Shown one piece after another: positions 18,703 through 27,816 of a stretch of 64,000 nucleotides of DNA. The translations under genes were made by a program, and so were the position numbers. Source of the DNA: an uncultured Clostridia bacterium. GTDB lineage: Bacteria > Bacillota > Clostridia > TANB77 > CAG-508. The notes below the pieces were generated by a model, which was not told the DNA's origin, made no database searches, and saw nothing but the letters and a program-made list of their open reading frames with translations. How positions within the stretch are numbered: position 1 is the first letter of the stretch; each line of letters starts with the position of its first letter. Location: positions 62,001 to 126,000 of the forward strand of contig CALXXE010000002.1 in assembly GCA_944392605.1 (NCBI GenBank), in the 5' to 3' direction.

Positions 18703-19226
18703 AAATAATAAATTTTTTGTCAAGTGTCGCAATGCCGATGGTAATTTTACTTATTGTTATGTATGGAGTAAAAGAAAAAAACAAAGTATTTGATACTTTT
18801 TTAGAAGGTGCAAAAGAAGGAATTAAGACAACATTAAGTATTTTACCGACGTTAATAGGATTATTTTTAGCAATTGGAGCTTTAAGAAGTTCGGGGGTAT
18901 TAGAATTAATCATTAGTATTTCTAGTCCTCTTCTTGATATTTTAAACTTTCCTAGTGAACTTATGCCACTTGCAATATTAAGACCAATATCAGGAAGTGG
19001 TTCAATTGCTGTTGCAACAGATATTATGAAAAACTGTGGTGTTGATAGCTTAATAGGAAATATTGCATCTACAATAATGGGATCAACTGAAACAACATTA
19101 TATACAATTGCAGTTTATACAAGCTGTATAAAAATAAAGAAGACAAGATATATTTTGATTGCAGCATTAGCAGCTGATATTGCGGGAATAATTGCAAGTA
19201 CTATTATTTGTCAAATCATATTTTAA
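18699..19226 (+). CDS. spmB: Spore maturation protein B
   Basis: The protein has 175 residues and starts at GTG, overlapping the spmA stop; GGGGAG lies upstream inside spmA. Membrane segments flank RPISGSGSIAVATDIM and MGSTETTLYTIAVY, both hallmarks of the SpmB Gate domain. It works with SpmA in the mother-cell membrane during spore maturation. Confidence 0.95.
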   Translation: MKIINFLSSVAMPMVILLIVMYGVKEKNKVFDTFLEGAKEGIKTTLSILPTLIGLFLAIGALRSSGVLELIISISSPLLDILNFPSELMPLAILRPISGSGSIAVATDIMKNCGVDSLIGNIASTIMGSTETTLYTIAVYTSCIKIKKTRYILIAALAADIAGIIASTIICQIIF

Positions 19227-19393
19227 AGTTGACAGATTTTGTAAACAATAGTATTATGTATATACTTTAATTCTTATATATTAATTATTTTTTTTATAAG
19301 TTTTTAATTCTTTAAATTTTGAAAATAGAAAAGAATAAAAAATAAAGTAATAAAAACTAAAAAAATTAAGATTTATTTCGAAAGGATTTTAGA
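19227..19393. other. A/T-rich intergenic stretch
   Basis: This is the first part of the 372-base gap after spmB. Only A/T runs are seen, with no clear terminator or frame. Confidence 0.4.
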
Positions 19394-19525
19394 ATGATTA
19401 AATTAATAATATTTATTTCAATATTTTTTATAATAAGAAAAATAATAGTTAAAAAATTATCAAAAGAAATATTAATGATGTTAGAAACAAACAAAAAAGA
19501 AGAAAAATATAAAATAAGTTTTTAA
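19394..19525 (+). CDS. Possible 43-residue membrane peptide
   Basis: ATG 19394 has AAAGGA about 7 bases upstream and opens a 43-codon frame ending TAA. The first ~14 residues (MIKLIIFISIFFII) are hydrophobic and the rest is Lys/Glu rich, the layout of a small single-span membrane protein. It lies in an otherwise gene-free gap. Coding status is uncertain because A/T-rich DNA produces such frames by chance. Confidence 0.4.
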   Translation: MIKLIIFISIFFIIRKIIVKKLSKEILMMLETNKKEEKYKISF

Positions 19526-19526
19526 C

Positions 19527-19591
19527 TTTGTAGAGGAGATGTTTTTGGTTTATTGGTCCTTATTTCCCAAGGTAGGCAATTCCTCTACAAA
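19527..19591. ncRNA. Long hairpin, candidate structured RNA
   Basis: TTTGTAGAGGA (19527-19537) pairs perfectly with TCCTCTACAAA (19581-19591), an 11-bp stem around a 43-base loop. A second pairing is possible inside (TTGG with CCAA). No T run follows directly on the plus strand, and the rlmH stop lies 8 bases away on the other strand. It could be a processed RNA, a terminator-like structure for the minus-strand operon, or a small repeat. Confidence 0.4.
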
Positions 19592-19598
19592 ATATACA

Positions 19599-20078
19599 TT
19601 ATCTATGATAAGTTTCGCCATGTGAAATTTTAAAAGCTCTGAAAATTTGCTCTAGTAAGAATACTCTAATTAATTGATGAGGAAAAGTCATTTTAGAAAA
19701 GCAAATCTTTAAATTACAGGTATCTATGATTTCTTTAGTCAATCCTAAAGAACCACCTATAATAAAAGAAATATGACTATTTTCCATTGATAAATCGTCT
19801 AGTTTTTTAGAAAATTCTTCAGAGGTAAATTCTTTACCTTTTAAATCTAAAGCTATTTTGTAAGAATCTTTGGGTAAATGAGAGAGTATTTGTTTTGCTT
19901 CTTTTTCTTTTATTTCTAATTCTAAATTAGGATTTAATTTATCAGGAATTTTTTCATCAGGAAGTTCTATAAAATCCAGTTTACAATATCTCGAAAGCCT
20001 TTTACTATATTCAGATATAGCATCTTTTAAATAATTTTCTTTTATTTTACCAATGCAAACAATATGAATATTTAGCAT
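19599..20078 (-). CDS. rlmH: 23S rRNA (pseudouridine1915-N3)-methyltransferase
   Basis: The protein has 159 residues, the standard length. This SPOUT methyltransferase has the family motifs IGGSLGLTKEI and the C-terminal SKMTFPHQLIRVFLLEQIFR with terminal YHR. RlmH methylates pseudouridine 1915 in helix 69 of 23S rRNA. It follows the WalJ gene by 7 bases on the same strand; this pair is common in Firmicutes. Confidence 0.95.
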   Translation of the reverse strand: MLNIHIVCIGKIKENYLKDAISEYSKRLSRYCKLDFIELPDEKIPDKLNPNLELEIKEKEAKQILSHLPKDSYKIALDLKGKEFTSEEFSKKLDDLSMENSHISFIIGGSLGLTKEIIDTCNLKICFSKMTFPHQLIRVFLLEQIFRAFKISHGETYHR

Positions 20079-20085
20079 ATTAAAG

Positions 20086-20883
20086 TTATTGCTCCTTTAT
20101 ATTAATAATTTTACTATGAAAATCTCTTGAAGCAACACTAAGTAAAAGAGAATTTTCATTATAATTTTTAGAAATCAATTCATCAACAACAGTTTGGTAA
20201 GCAAGTTCTGGAAAATTACTTTCTTTACTTAAATGCCCAAGCATTGCATTTTTTAATCCTGAATCTATCAAATGTGATATAGTTTTTCCTGCTATTTCAT
20301 TTGATAAATGACCTGTAGGCCCTGCAATTCTTGATTTTAAAGAAAATGGATATGGTGAATATCTTAAAACTTCAGGATCATAATTTGCTTCTAACATAAC
20401 AAATAAACTTTCTTCTAAGTTCTTTAAGATATCATTTGTCATATGACCAATATCTGTTGCGACGCTTATTTTCTTATCATCTTTATATAAACTAAATCCG
20501 CAAGGATTTGCAGCATCGTGAGGAATTGAAAAAGGTTTAACTATTAAATCGCCAATTTCAAATTTATCACTTAATTTAAAAATATTTATATTTTCATCTG
20601 ATATTTTATCTCTTTGTTTTGGCATAGCGTCTAAAGTTTCTTGATTAACAAATACAGGTAAATTAAATTTTTTAGATAAAGTTCCTAAAGCTTGGACATG
20701 GTCTATATGCTCGTGTGTTACTAATATTCCATCCAAAGACTTAGGGTCAATATTTATATCATTTAAAGCAGTTTCTATTTTTTTACAGCTAACGCCTGCA
20801 TCGATCAATATTTTAGTATTTTTAGTTTCTACAAAAAGACTATTTCCACTACTACCACTATATAAACTACAAAAATTAAACAT
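20086..20883 (-). CDS. walJ: Metallo-beta-lactamase-fold exonuclease/hydrolase (YycJ/WalJ)
   Basis: The protein has 265 residues. The zinc-binding motif THEHIDHVQALG (about 57-68) and further histidines (SIPHDA, TGHLSNE, LGHLSKE) place it in the YycJ/WalJ group. In Bacillus this protein belongs to the walRK operon and has been linked to DNA mismatch repair as a 5'-3' exonuclease. Here it lies between murA and rlmH, with no WalRK genes in the window. Confidence 0.9.
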   Translation of the reverse strand: MFNFCSLYSGSSGNSLFVETKNTKILIDAGVSCKKIETALNDINIDPKSLDGILVTHEHIDHVQALGTLSKKFNLPVFVNQETLDAMPKQRDKISDENINIFKLSDKFEIGDLIVKPFSIPHDAANPCGFSLYKDDKKISVATDIGHMTNDILKNLEESLFVMLEANYDPEVLRYSPYPFSLKSRIAGPTGHLSNEIAGKTISHLIDSGLKNAMLGHLSKESNFPELAYQTVVDELISKNYNENSLLLSVASRDFHSKIINIKEQ

Positions 20884-20897
20884 TGTTTTTTACTTCC

Positions 20898-22160
20898 TTA
20901 TTCTTCTGTTACTCTCTTTATATTTGCTCCAATTTTTCTAAATTTTCCTTCAATATCTTCATATCCACGGTCTATATGTTGTAAATTATATATATCTGTT
21001 TCACCTTGAGCAGCTGTTCCAGCAATTACAAGTGCTGCTCCTGCTCTTAAATCAGTAGAATATACTGGTGCGCCATATAATTTTTTAACACCTTCAAAAA
21101 ATGCTGTTTTTCCTTGAGCTGTTATTTTAGCTCCCATTTTATTTAATTCATCAGTATATTGAAATCTTGATTCCCAGATACTTTCATTAATTACACTATT
21201 ACCATTTGCTAAAGATAAAACTACACCCATTTGAGGTTGTAAATCTGTTGGAAATCCTGGATATGGTAGAGTTTTTATATTAGCCTTATTTGGTCTTTTA
21301 TTACACCAAACACGTATACTATCACCATAGTCTTCAACATTTCCACCAACTTCTATGATTTTAGCTGTTATAGATTCCAAGTGTTTTGTGATACAATTTT
21401 TTAAAGTTAAATCTCCTCTTGTTGCAACTGCAGCAAGCATAAATGTTCCTGCCTCTATTTGGTCAGGAACTACAGAATATGTAGCATTTCCATGTAATTT
21501 TTCAACACCATTGATTTTTATTACATCAGTTCCAGCTCCACGAATATCAGCTCCCATAGTATTTAAGAAGTTAGCAACATCAACTATATGAGGTTCTTTT
21601 GCCGCATTGTCTATTGTAGTTGTGCCTTTAGCTAAAACGCTTGCTAGCATTACATTAATAGTTGCTCCAACAGAGACTATATCCATATATATTGAAGTTC
21701 CTTTTAATTTTTTTGCTTTACCAGTAATTTTTCCCTTTTCAACATTAACTGTTGCACCAAGTGCTTCAAATCCTTTTATATGTTGGTCGATAGGTCTTGC
21801 TCCTAATTTACAACCACCAGGCATACCAACTTCAATTTCTCCTTTTCTGCCAAGCATGCTACCTATTATATAGTAAGATGCTCTGAATTTGCTTGTTAAG
21901 TCTAAAGGTGCTTTTGTTGTTGTGATATTTCTTGTATCTATTGTAATACAATGTTTATCATTCCAAGTAATTTTTGCTCCTAATTTTTCTAATATTTTAC
22001 AAGATATTTCTATATCACTAATATGTGGTAAATTTTCGATAGTGCAAACACCATCTATTAGAAGTGTTGCAGGTAAAAGTGCTACTGCTGCGTTCTTTGC
22101 TCCACTTATTGTAACCTCTCCTTTTAATTGAGTAGGTCCTGTGACTACTAATTTTTCCAA
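20898..22160 (-). CDS. murA: UDP-N-acetylglucosamine 1-carboxyvinyltransferase
   Basis: The protein has 420 residues. MurA transfers enolpyruvate from PEP to UDP-GlcNAc, the first committed step of peptidoglycan synthesis. The N-terminal ISGAKNAAVALLPATLL contains the active-site lysine-asparagine pair, and the catalytic Cys lies in MPGGCKLGARPID. EPSP-synthase folds are repeated twice. It heads the minus-strand murA-walJ-rlmH run, with gaps of 14 and 7 bases. Clostridia often have two murA copies and only one is seen here. Confidence 0.95.
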   Translation of the reverse strand: MEKLVVTGPTQLKGEVTISGAKNAAVALLPATLLIDGVCTIENLPHISDIEISCKILEKLGAKITWNDKHCITIDTRNITTTKAPLDLTSKFRASYYIIGSMLGRKGEIEVGMPGGCKLGARPIDQHIKGFEALGATVNVEKGKITGKAKKLKGTSIYMDIVSVGATINVMLASVLAKGTTTIDNAAKEPHIVDVANFLNTMGADIRGAGTDVIKINGVEKLHGNATYSVVPDQIEAGTFMLAAVATRGDLTLKNCITKHLESITAKIIEVGGNVEDYGDSIRVWCNKRPNKANIKTLPYPGFPTDLQPQMGVVLSLANGNSVINESIWESRFQYTDELNKMGAKITAQGKTAFFEGVKKLYGAPVYSTDLRAGAALVIAGTAAQGETDIYNLQHIDRGYEDIEGKFRKIGANIKRVTEE

Positions 22161-22266
22161 TTATATTCCCTCCAATGAATTATATACTATATTACAAATA
22201 AAAATAGAGCGTATATCATTACACTCTATCATTCCTAAATATAACATAAAGTTAAATACTTTGCAA

Positions 22267-22932
22267 CTATTTTCTTGCAGTAATAAAACCATTTTCATTA
22301 AAAAATTCAAGTATTTTAAATTTAAACTGAATTTTTGAGTCAGAATCCTCAGAAACCAAAGCATATTCTTCTTCAGATAGATCATTTTCTAATTGTTCTT
22401 TAGAGTCTTCTGGGACAACTCCAGAAGTTACATCAACAAAACATAGAGGTGGAAACATTACACACCACCAGTTTTGACCTTGTGCTTCACCAATTTCAAC
22501 TCTTAGAGCATCATAAAATCCTGCAGGAAGAGAAATGTCACCATAATCTTTTGTAGGAAATTCAAAGTTACCTATACTTATATTAACATCGTAAGAATAG
22601 CCTTCATCATTTATGGTTTGTAAAGCGATTTGCTTAAATTCTTCTTGGTGTTTTTTAACAAGCGAAATCGCCTCATCTTTGTTTTTACAATTACTGCAAA
22701 TTTCTTTCATATATTTAAGTAGATTGTCTCTAACTTTATATTTTAAATCTTGATCTTCTTTACTATCACTATTTGCAATTACATGTAATCTAAAAACGCT
22801 ATTTGCAATGTCGGTTGAGATATTTTCAGCGTAAGAAAATGCACAGATTGTAGTATATAAGAAAAGTAAAAAACTTAAAATAATTACCATTTTTACCTTG
22901 GGATTTTTAAATAAATTTAATATTTTTTTCAT
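22267..22932 (-). CDS. spoIIR: Stage II sporulation protein R
   Basis: The protein has 221 residues. A membrane or signal segment at about 11-32 is followed by the SpoIIR domain: FRLHVIANSDSKEDQDLKYK (about 47-66), then AQGQNWWCVMFPPLCFVD. SpoIIR is made in the forespore and exported to activate the SpoIIGA protease, which processes pro-sigma-E in the mother cell. A GGAGG-like site (TTGGAGGTAACTT) precedes the ATG. It lies about 100 bases upstream of murA on the same strand, as in many Clostridia. Confidence 0.95.
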   Translation of the reverse strand: MKKILNLFKNPKVKMVIILSFLLFLYTTICAFSYAENISTDIANSVFRLHVIANSDSKEDQDLKYKVRDNLLKYMKEICSNCKNKDEAISLVKKHQEEFKQIALQTINDEGYSYDVNISIGNFEFPTKDYGDISLPAGFYDALRVEIGEAQGQNWWCVMFPPLCFVDVTSGVVPEDSKEQLENDLSEEEYALVSEDSDSKIQFKFKILEFFNENGFITARK

Positions 22933-23054
22933 AAGTTACCTCCAATAAACTTTTTTTCTAAAATCTTCTTGTTTTAAGTATTAACAACTTAGAATAATTT
23001 TATACATTTTGAAAAAAATGTCGAAATGTTTTTTGAAATATATTTGAAATAATA

Positions 23055-23083
23055 TTGACATATTTGTAAAGAAATGGTAAAAT
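23055..23083 (+). promoter_or_regulatory. Promoter of the 23152 gene
   Basis: TTGACA and TAAAAT (23078-23083) with a 17-base spacer give a transcript with a leader of about 60 bases ending in AAGGAGAGG. Confidence 0.7.
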
Positions 23084-23151
23084 TTACCAGTAAGCAGAAA
23101 GAGAAAAACTTTATTTCCGTATGCTTTTAAAAGAAAAGGAGAGGTTTTTTA

Positions 23152-23628
23152 ATGAACAAAAATCAAATAACAAAAGAGAAGATATGTGCATTTTATGCAA
23201 GTGATTATCATTTTGAAATGATTACTTTACCTTACATTGAGAAAAATTTGGAAGAAAATAAGAAGATAGTAGTTCTAACAGAAAATGATCTAGAAGAAAG
23301 TATGAATACTTTAATGGAAAAAGTAAATTTAAAAGAAGAAAAGAAGAAGAACATTTTTAAGATTAATTGGAAAAATGATGATTTAAATAAATTTAAAGAG
23401 ATAAAAAAAGATATAGAAGAGAATAAAGATTTGATTATTTTTATAAAAGGAAAAGAAAATTATATAAAAAATATAAATGAAAATATAGAAAAATGGATAG
23501 AAAAAAATAATAAAGTAAAAACCATAGATTGTTATGATATAGAAGAGATTGAAGAGGATTTCGCAGAAGTAATAAGTAAGTATAAAAGAGTCTTAAGTAC
23601 TACGGGAGAAAAGGAAATAGAAAAATAA
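23152..23628 (+). CDS. MEDS-like small protein of unknown function
   Basis: The protein has 158 residues; AAGGAGAGG precedes the ATG. The N-terminus (ICAFYASDYHFEMITLPYIE, then KNLEENKKIVVLTEND) weakly resembles the MEDS sensory domain, in which a conserved His and an alpha/beta RecA-like fold are typical. The rest is highly charged (Lys/Glu), with no membrane segment. It has its own sigma-A-type promoter. The function is not known and the MEDS comparison is tentative. Confidence 0.65.
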   Translation: MNKNQITKEKICAFYASDYHFEMITLPYIEKNLEENKKIVVLTENDLEESMNTLMEKVNLKEEKKKNIFKINWKNDDLNKFKEIKKDIEENKDLIIFIKGKENYIKNINENIEKWIEKNNKVKTIDCYDIEEIEEDFAEVISKYKRVLSTTGEKEIEK

Positions 23629-23710
23629 AAATAAAAAAGGTTGATATTTTTTTTAAAATAGTATATAAAATATAAATATAAATACAATTAATAAAAAAGG
23701 AGATTGCAAA

Positions 23711-24961
23711 ATGGATAATAATTTAGAAGAAGTAAAAGCTATTTTAAAAAAATATGGGCAAGAACATTTGCTAAATCATTATGATAAATTAGATGATGCT
23801 CATAAGAAAAAATTATTAGAACAAATTGATGAAATTGATTTTGAGCTTGCAAACAGTTTGTATGAAAGTACAAAAAAAGAAACAAAAAATAGCAAAGATG
23901 AAATTACACCAATTGATTATTTAGATAAGTTTAAATTAGGAGATAAATATAAATATTACGAAGATATCGGAAAAAGAGCAATAAAAGAAGGAAAATTAGC
24001 AGCAGTTACAATGGCAGGAGGACAAGGAACGAGACTTGGACATAATGGACCTAAAGGTACGTATGATATAGGATTAGATTCACACAAATCTTTATTTGAA
24101 TTATTATGTGATGGATTAAAAGAAGAAAGTAAAAAGTATGGAGTTACTATACCTTGGTTTATCATGACAAGTAAAGAGAATAATGAAGCAACAGTTAACT
24201 TCTTTAAAGAACATAAATATTTTGGGTATGAAAAAGATAAAAATCTATTCTTTTTTATTCAAGGAGAACTACCAATGATGGATACAGAAGGTAAGATTCT
24301 AATAGGTGAAGATGGATTAATTAAACTTGCAGCAGATGGACATGGAGGAATTTATGAATCTTTAGTAAAAACAGGTATGACCAAGAAAATGAGAGAAATG
24401 GGTGTTGAATGGGTATTTATCGGAGGAGTAGATAATTGCCTTGCTAAAATGGTGGACCCTGTTCTTATGGGTGTTGCAATTGATAAAAAAGTTACAGTTG
24501 CTTGTAAATCAGTTGTAAAAGCTAACCCTCATGAAAGAGTAGGGGTTTTCTGTAGAAGAAATGGAAAACCTAATGTAATTGAATATACAGAAATAACAGA
24601 TGAGATGGCAGAAGCAACTGATAAAGATGGAGAATTATTATATGGAGAATCTCACATCTTATGTAATTTATTTAGTGTGAACGCAGTAGAAAGAATGGGA
24701 GCGGAACCACTTCCTTACCATGTAGCATATAAGAAAGCAACTTATATGGATAAAGATGGAAATCTTGTAGTACCAGATTCACCAAATGCTTATAAATTTG
24801 AAGCGTTTCTATTTGATGCGTTTGGTGAAGTTGATGATATGGCAATACTTAGAGTAAAAAGAGAAGAAGAATTTGCGCCTGTAAAAAATGCTGATTCAGC
24901 AGGAGTAGATTGTCCAAGTACAGCAAGAGAGTTATATAAAAAATTTTATAAATTAGATTAG
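23711..24961 (+). CDS. UDPGP-family UDP-sugar pyrophosphorylase (eukaryotic-type)
   Basis: The protein has 416 residues. The nucleotide-binding loop VTMAGGQGTRLGHNGPKGTY (about 98-117) defines the UDPGP family shared with eukaryotic UDP-GlcNAc and UDP-Glc pyrophosphorylases, rather than the bacterial GalU/GlmU type. GGVDNCLAKMVDP is the metal and UDP-sugar binding motif. It makes UDP-glucose or UDP-N-acetylglucosamine from UTP and the sugar 1-phosphate; which one cannot be told by eye. A phosphosugar mutase follows, which would supply the 1-phosphate. Confidence 0.9.
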   Translation: MDNNLEEVKAILKKYGQEHLLNHYDKLDDAHKKKLLEQIDEIDFELANSLYESTKKETKNSKDEITPIDYLDKFKLGDKYKYYEDIGKRAIKEGKLAAVTMAGGQGTRLGHNGPKGTYDIGLDSHKSLFELLCDGLKEESKKYGVTIPWFIMTSKENNEATVNFFKEHKYFGYEKDKNLFFFIQGELPMMDTEGKILIGEDGLIKLAADGHGGIYESLVKTGMTKKMREMGVEWVFIGGVDNCLAKMVDPVLMGVAIDKKVTVACKSVVKANPHERVGVFCRRNGKPNVIEYTEITDEMAEATDKDGELLYGESHILCNLFSVNAVERMGAEPLPYHVAYKKATYMDKDGNLVVPDSPNAYKFEAFLFDAFGEVDDMAILRVKREEEFAPVKNADSAGVDCPSTARELYKKFYKLD

Positions 24962-25071
24962 AAGAAATGTCGCAAAAGGCGTTTCTCATGCGACAATTTG
25001 TTAGAGTGAGAGCGTTTTAATTGCGGCGTTTTTTATAATATAAAACCAAAAACGAAACGGAGGAATTTAAA

Positions 25072-26796
25072 ATGAATTATATGGAAGAATACAAGAAATG
25101 GTGTGAAAGTCCAGAATTTGATGAAGAAACAAAAAAAGAACTATTAGCTATCAAAGATGACGAAAAAGAAATTGAAGATAGATTCTATAAAGAATTAGAA
25201 TTTGGAACAGCAGGACTTAGAGGCGTAATTGGTGCAGGAACAAATAGAATGAATAAATATACAGTAGGAAAAGCAACTCAAGGGTTAGCAAATTACATCG
25301 TAGAACAAGGAACAGGAAATAAAGGTGTTGCAATTAGTTATGATTCAAGAAGAATGTCAAAAGAATTTAGTATGCAAACAGCTTTAATTTTAAATGCAAA
25401 TGGAATAAAAACATATTTATTTGAAAATTTAAGACCAGTTCCAGAATTATCATTTGCCGTAAGAGAACTTGGATGTACAGCAGGTGTTATGATAACAGCA
25501 AGTCATAATCCTCCAAAATATAATGGATATAAAGTATATTGGGATGATGGTTCTCAAATTGTAGCTCCAAGAGATAAAGATATTATTTCAAAAGTAAGAG
25601 CTGTTGAAAGTTTTAGTGAAATAAAAGAAATTTCAAGAGAAGAAGCAGAAAGTAAAGGATTATTCAATCTTATAGGAACCGAAATGGACGATAAATACTT
25701 AGGAGTATTAAAATCTAAAGTATTAAATCCTGGAGTTGTAAAAGAAGAAGGAAAGTCTTTAAAAGTAGTATATACACCATTACATGGAACAGGAAATACA
25801 ATTGCTGAAAGACTTTTACATGAAATAGGTCTAGAAAATGTATATGTAGTACCAGAACAAAAAGACCCAGATGGAGAATTTCCAACAGTTAGTTATCCAA
25901 ATCCTGAAGATAAAAAAGCATTTAAATTAGCACTTGAACTTGCTGAAAAAGTAGATGCAGATGTAGTTTTAGCAACAGACCCAGATGCAGATAGATTAGG
26001 AATTTTTGCAAAAGATACTAGATCTGGAAAATATATGGAATATACAGGAAATATGTCAGCATTACTTATTGCAGAATATAGAATTTCTCAAATGAAAGAA
26101 AAAGGAATGCTTCCAAAAGATGGTATGATTATTACAACAATAGTATCTTCAAACTTAACAAGAGCAATTGCAAAGGCATACGGCTTAGAATGTATAGAAG
26201 TATTAACAGGATTTAAAAATATTGGTAGTGTTATGAAAAAAGCAGAAGAAAATAAAGATAAGACATATGTATTCGGTTTTGAAGAGAGTTATGGTTGTCT
26301 AATTGGGGATTATGCAAGAGATAAAGACGGAATAGCAGCAGTTATGGCACTTTGCGAAGCAGCATGTTATTATAGATCAAAAGGAAAAACTTTATGGGAT
26401 GCTATGGAAGACATCTATAAGAAATATGGATATTATAAAGAGACACAAGTATCAATAGTATTAGAAGGTGCAGAAGGCGCAGAAAAAATCCAAGAAATGA
26501 TGACTAATATGAGAAATACACCTGTAGAAAAAATAGGTGCTAATAAAGTTCTAGAGTTTAAAGATGTAGAAAAAGATATTGATAAAGATATGGTAACAGG
26601 TGAAACAAAAACTACAGGATTACCAAAATCAAATGTTTTATATTACGAACTAGAAGATGACGCATGGTGTTGTGTAAGGCCATCAGGAACAGAGCCTAAA
26701 ATTAAATTATATATGGGTGTCAAAGGTTCTTCTGACGAAGATGCAAACAAAAAATTAGAAGATTTAAAAGATGCTATGGTAGCTATTGTAAAATAA
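25072..26796 (+). CDS. Phosphoglucomutase/phosphomannomutase family enzyme
   Basis: The protein has 574 residues. The phosphoserine loop is TASHNPPKYNGYKVYWDDG (Ser in the ASHNP motif, about residue 144), the metal loop is DPDADRLGIF (about 304) and the sugar-binding loop is FGFEESYGCL; the phosphate-binding RPSGTEPKIKLY is near the C-terminus. It matches PgcA-type alpha-phosphoglucomutases, which interconvert glucose 6- and 1-phosphate. It lies 110 bases after the UDP-sugar pyrophosphorylase, so the two probably act in sequence for UDP-sugar supply. Confidence 0.93.
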   Translation: MNYMEEYKKWCESPEFDEETKKELLAIKDDEKEIEDRFYKELEFGTAGLRGVIGAGTNRMNKYTVGKATQGLANYIVEQGTGNKGVAISYDSRRMSKEFSMQTALILNANGIKTYLFENLRPVPELSFAVRELGCTAGVMITASHNPPKYNGYKVYWDDGSQIVAPRDKDIISKVRAVESFSEIKEISREEAESKGLFNLIGTEMDDKYLGVLKSKVLNPGVVKEEGKSLKVVYTPLHGTGNTIAERLLHEIGLENVYVVPEQKDPDGEFPTVSYPNPEDKKAFKLALELAEKVDADVVLATDPDADRLGIFAKDTRSGKYMEYTGNMSALLIAEYRISQMKEKGMLPKDGMIITTIVSSNLTRAIAKAYGLECIEVLTGFKNIGSVMKKAEENKDKTYVFGFEESYGCLIGDYARDKDGIAAVMALCEAACYYRSKGKTLWDAMEDIYKKYGYYKETQVSIVLEGAEGAEKIQEMMTNMRNTPVEKIGANKVLEFKDVEKDIDKDMVTGETKTTGLPKSNVLYYELEDDAWCCVRPSGTEPKIKLYMGVKGSSDEDANKKLEDLKDAMVAIVK

Positions 26797-26800
26797 AAGA

Positions 26801-26838
26801 AAAGCTGTTTTTTGGGACGGGCTCAAAAAACAGCTTTT
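26801..26838 (+). terminator. Terminator after the mutase
   Basis: A stem of about 14 bp (AAAGCTGTTTTTTG and CAAAAAACAGCTTTT) surrounds the loop GGACGGGCT. A similar loop and inner stem recur at 49645-49668. Confidence 0.8.
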
Positions 26839-26855
26839 AATATTTTGTGATTTTA

Positions 26856-27572
26856 TTATTTATTATCTAATTTCCATTCCGGAAGATTTCTTTGAATTGC
26901 GCCAAATAGATTTGCTCTAACCATTGGAATCTTTTTTCCAAGAGTATAAATCAATTGTTTCATATCTTCACGTTTAGACGTTCCATCCATAGGACAAACC
27001 TTAGGCATTACAGATAAATTATTCTTTTTTATAAATCTTTTTGTTTCTTTTTCAGGAGTATATATTAAAGGTCTAATTAAAGTAATCTTTGTTCTATCCA
27101 TGTAACTCATAGGTGCGAAAGTTCCAATATTTCCTGTATAAAGCAAGTTTAATAAAAATGTTTCTAAAACATCATCTTGATTATGTCCTAGAGCAATTTT
27201 ATTACATCCTTCACGTATAGCTACAGAATTAATAACACCTCTTCTTAGGTTAGCACATAAAGAACAAGGATTTTTTTCTTTTCTTATATCAAAAACAATT
27301 TCTTTTGCGTGGCTTTCTTCAATAAATAAAGGAATATCTAAATTATCACATATTTTTTGTAAAAATTTAGTGTCAAAGAATTCAAAACCAGGGTCTATAC
27401 TAATTGCTATTAATTCAAATTTTTTAGGATAAAATCTTTGAAGAGATTTAAATGCATGAAGCATTGTTATTGAGTCTTTTCCCCCAGATAAGCATACAGC
27501 AATTTTATCTCCTTCATCTATCATATTATATTCTTCTATTGCCTTTCTCATATGACTTAATATTCTTTGCAT
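26856..27572 (-). CDS. TtcA-like PP-loop tRNA-thiolation family protein
   Basis: I start at ATG 27572, with GGTGAT just upstream; an in-frame GTG at 27581 overlaps that site. The product has 238 residues. The PP-loop for ATP is LSGGKDSITMLHAF (about 30-43) and the cluster/sulfur motif is CSLCANLRRG; a further Cys lies in PKVCPMDG. TtcA-type enzymes thiolate cytidine 32 in tRNA using a [4Fe-4S] cluster. The exact substrate in Clostridia is not certain. It is convergent with the mutase gene and shares the terminator region. Confidence 0.88.
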   Translation of the reverse strand: MQRILSHMRKAIEEYNMIDEGDKIAVCLSGGKDSITMLHAFKSLQRFYPKKFELIAISIDPGFEFFDTKFLQKICDNLDIPLFIEESHAKEIVFDIRKEKNPCSLCANLRRGVINSVAIREGCNKIALGHNQDDVLETFLLNLLYTGNIGTFAPMSYMDRTKITLIRPLIYTPEKETKRFIKKNNLSVMPKVCPMDGTSKREDMKQLIYTLGKKIPMVRANLFGAIQRNLPEWKLDNK

Positions 27573-27645
27573 TTTAATCACCTATATAATTATAACAGAC
27601 ATTGTCAAGAAAGTAGAAGTTAATGTTATGCCAAGATATCATTTA

Positions 27646-27674
27646 TTGACTTTTTTTGTTTAATATTTTATAAT
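27646..27674 (+). promoter_or_regulatory. Promoter of tRNA-Arg(CCU)
   Basis: TTGACT (27646-27651) and TATAAT (27669-27674) are 17 bases apart, 44 bases before the tRNA. Confidence 0.75.
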
Positions 27675-27718
27675 TAAAGCGTTACAAATAAAGTAAAAAA
27701 GGAAATTAAATTAAATAT

Positions 27719-27795
27719 GTACCAGTAGCTCACCAGGATAGAGCGCTTCCCTCCTAAGGAAGAGGTAGGGGGTTCGAGTCCCTTCTGGTACACCA
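27719..27795 (+). tRNA. tRNA-Arg (anticodon CCU), reads AGG
   Basis: The acceptor GTACCAG pairs perfectly with CTGGTAC, followed by A and an encoded CCA. The anticodon stem CTTCC/GGAAG (27746-27750, 27758-27762) encloses the loop CTCCTAA with anticodon CCT at 27753-27755. The T loop is TTCGAGT and the D loop has A at position 20, an arginine identity base. It decodes AGG. It stands directly before tadA, whose product edits the other main arginine tRNA. Confidence 0.93.
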
Positions 27796-27816
27796 ATCTT
27801 TATTTAAGGAATTAGT

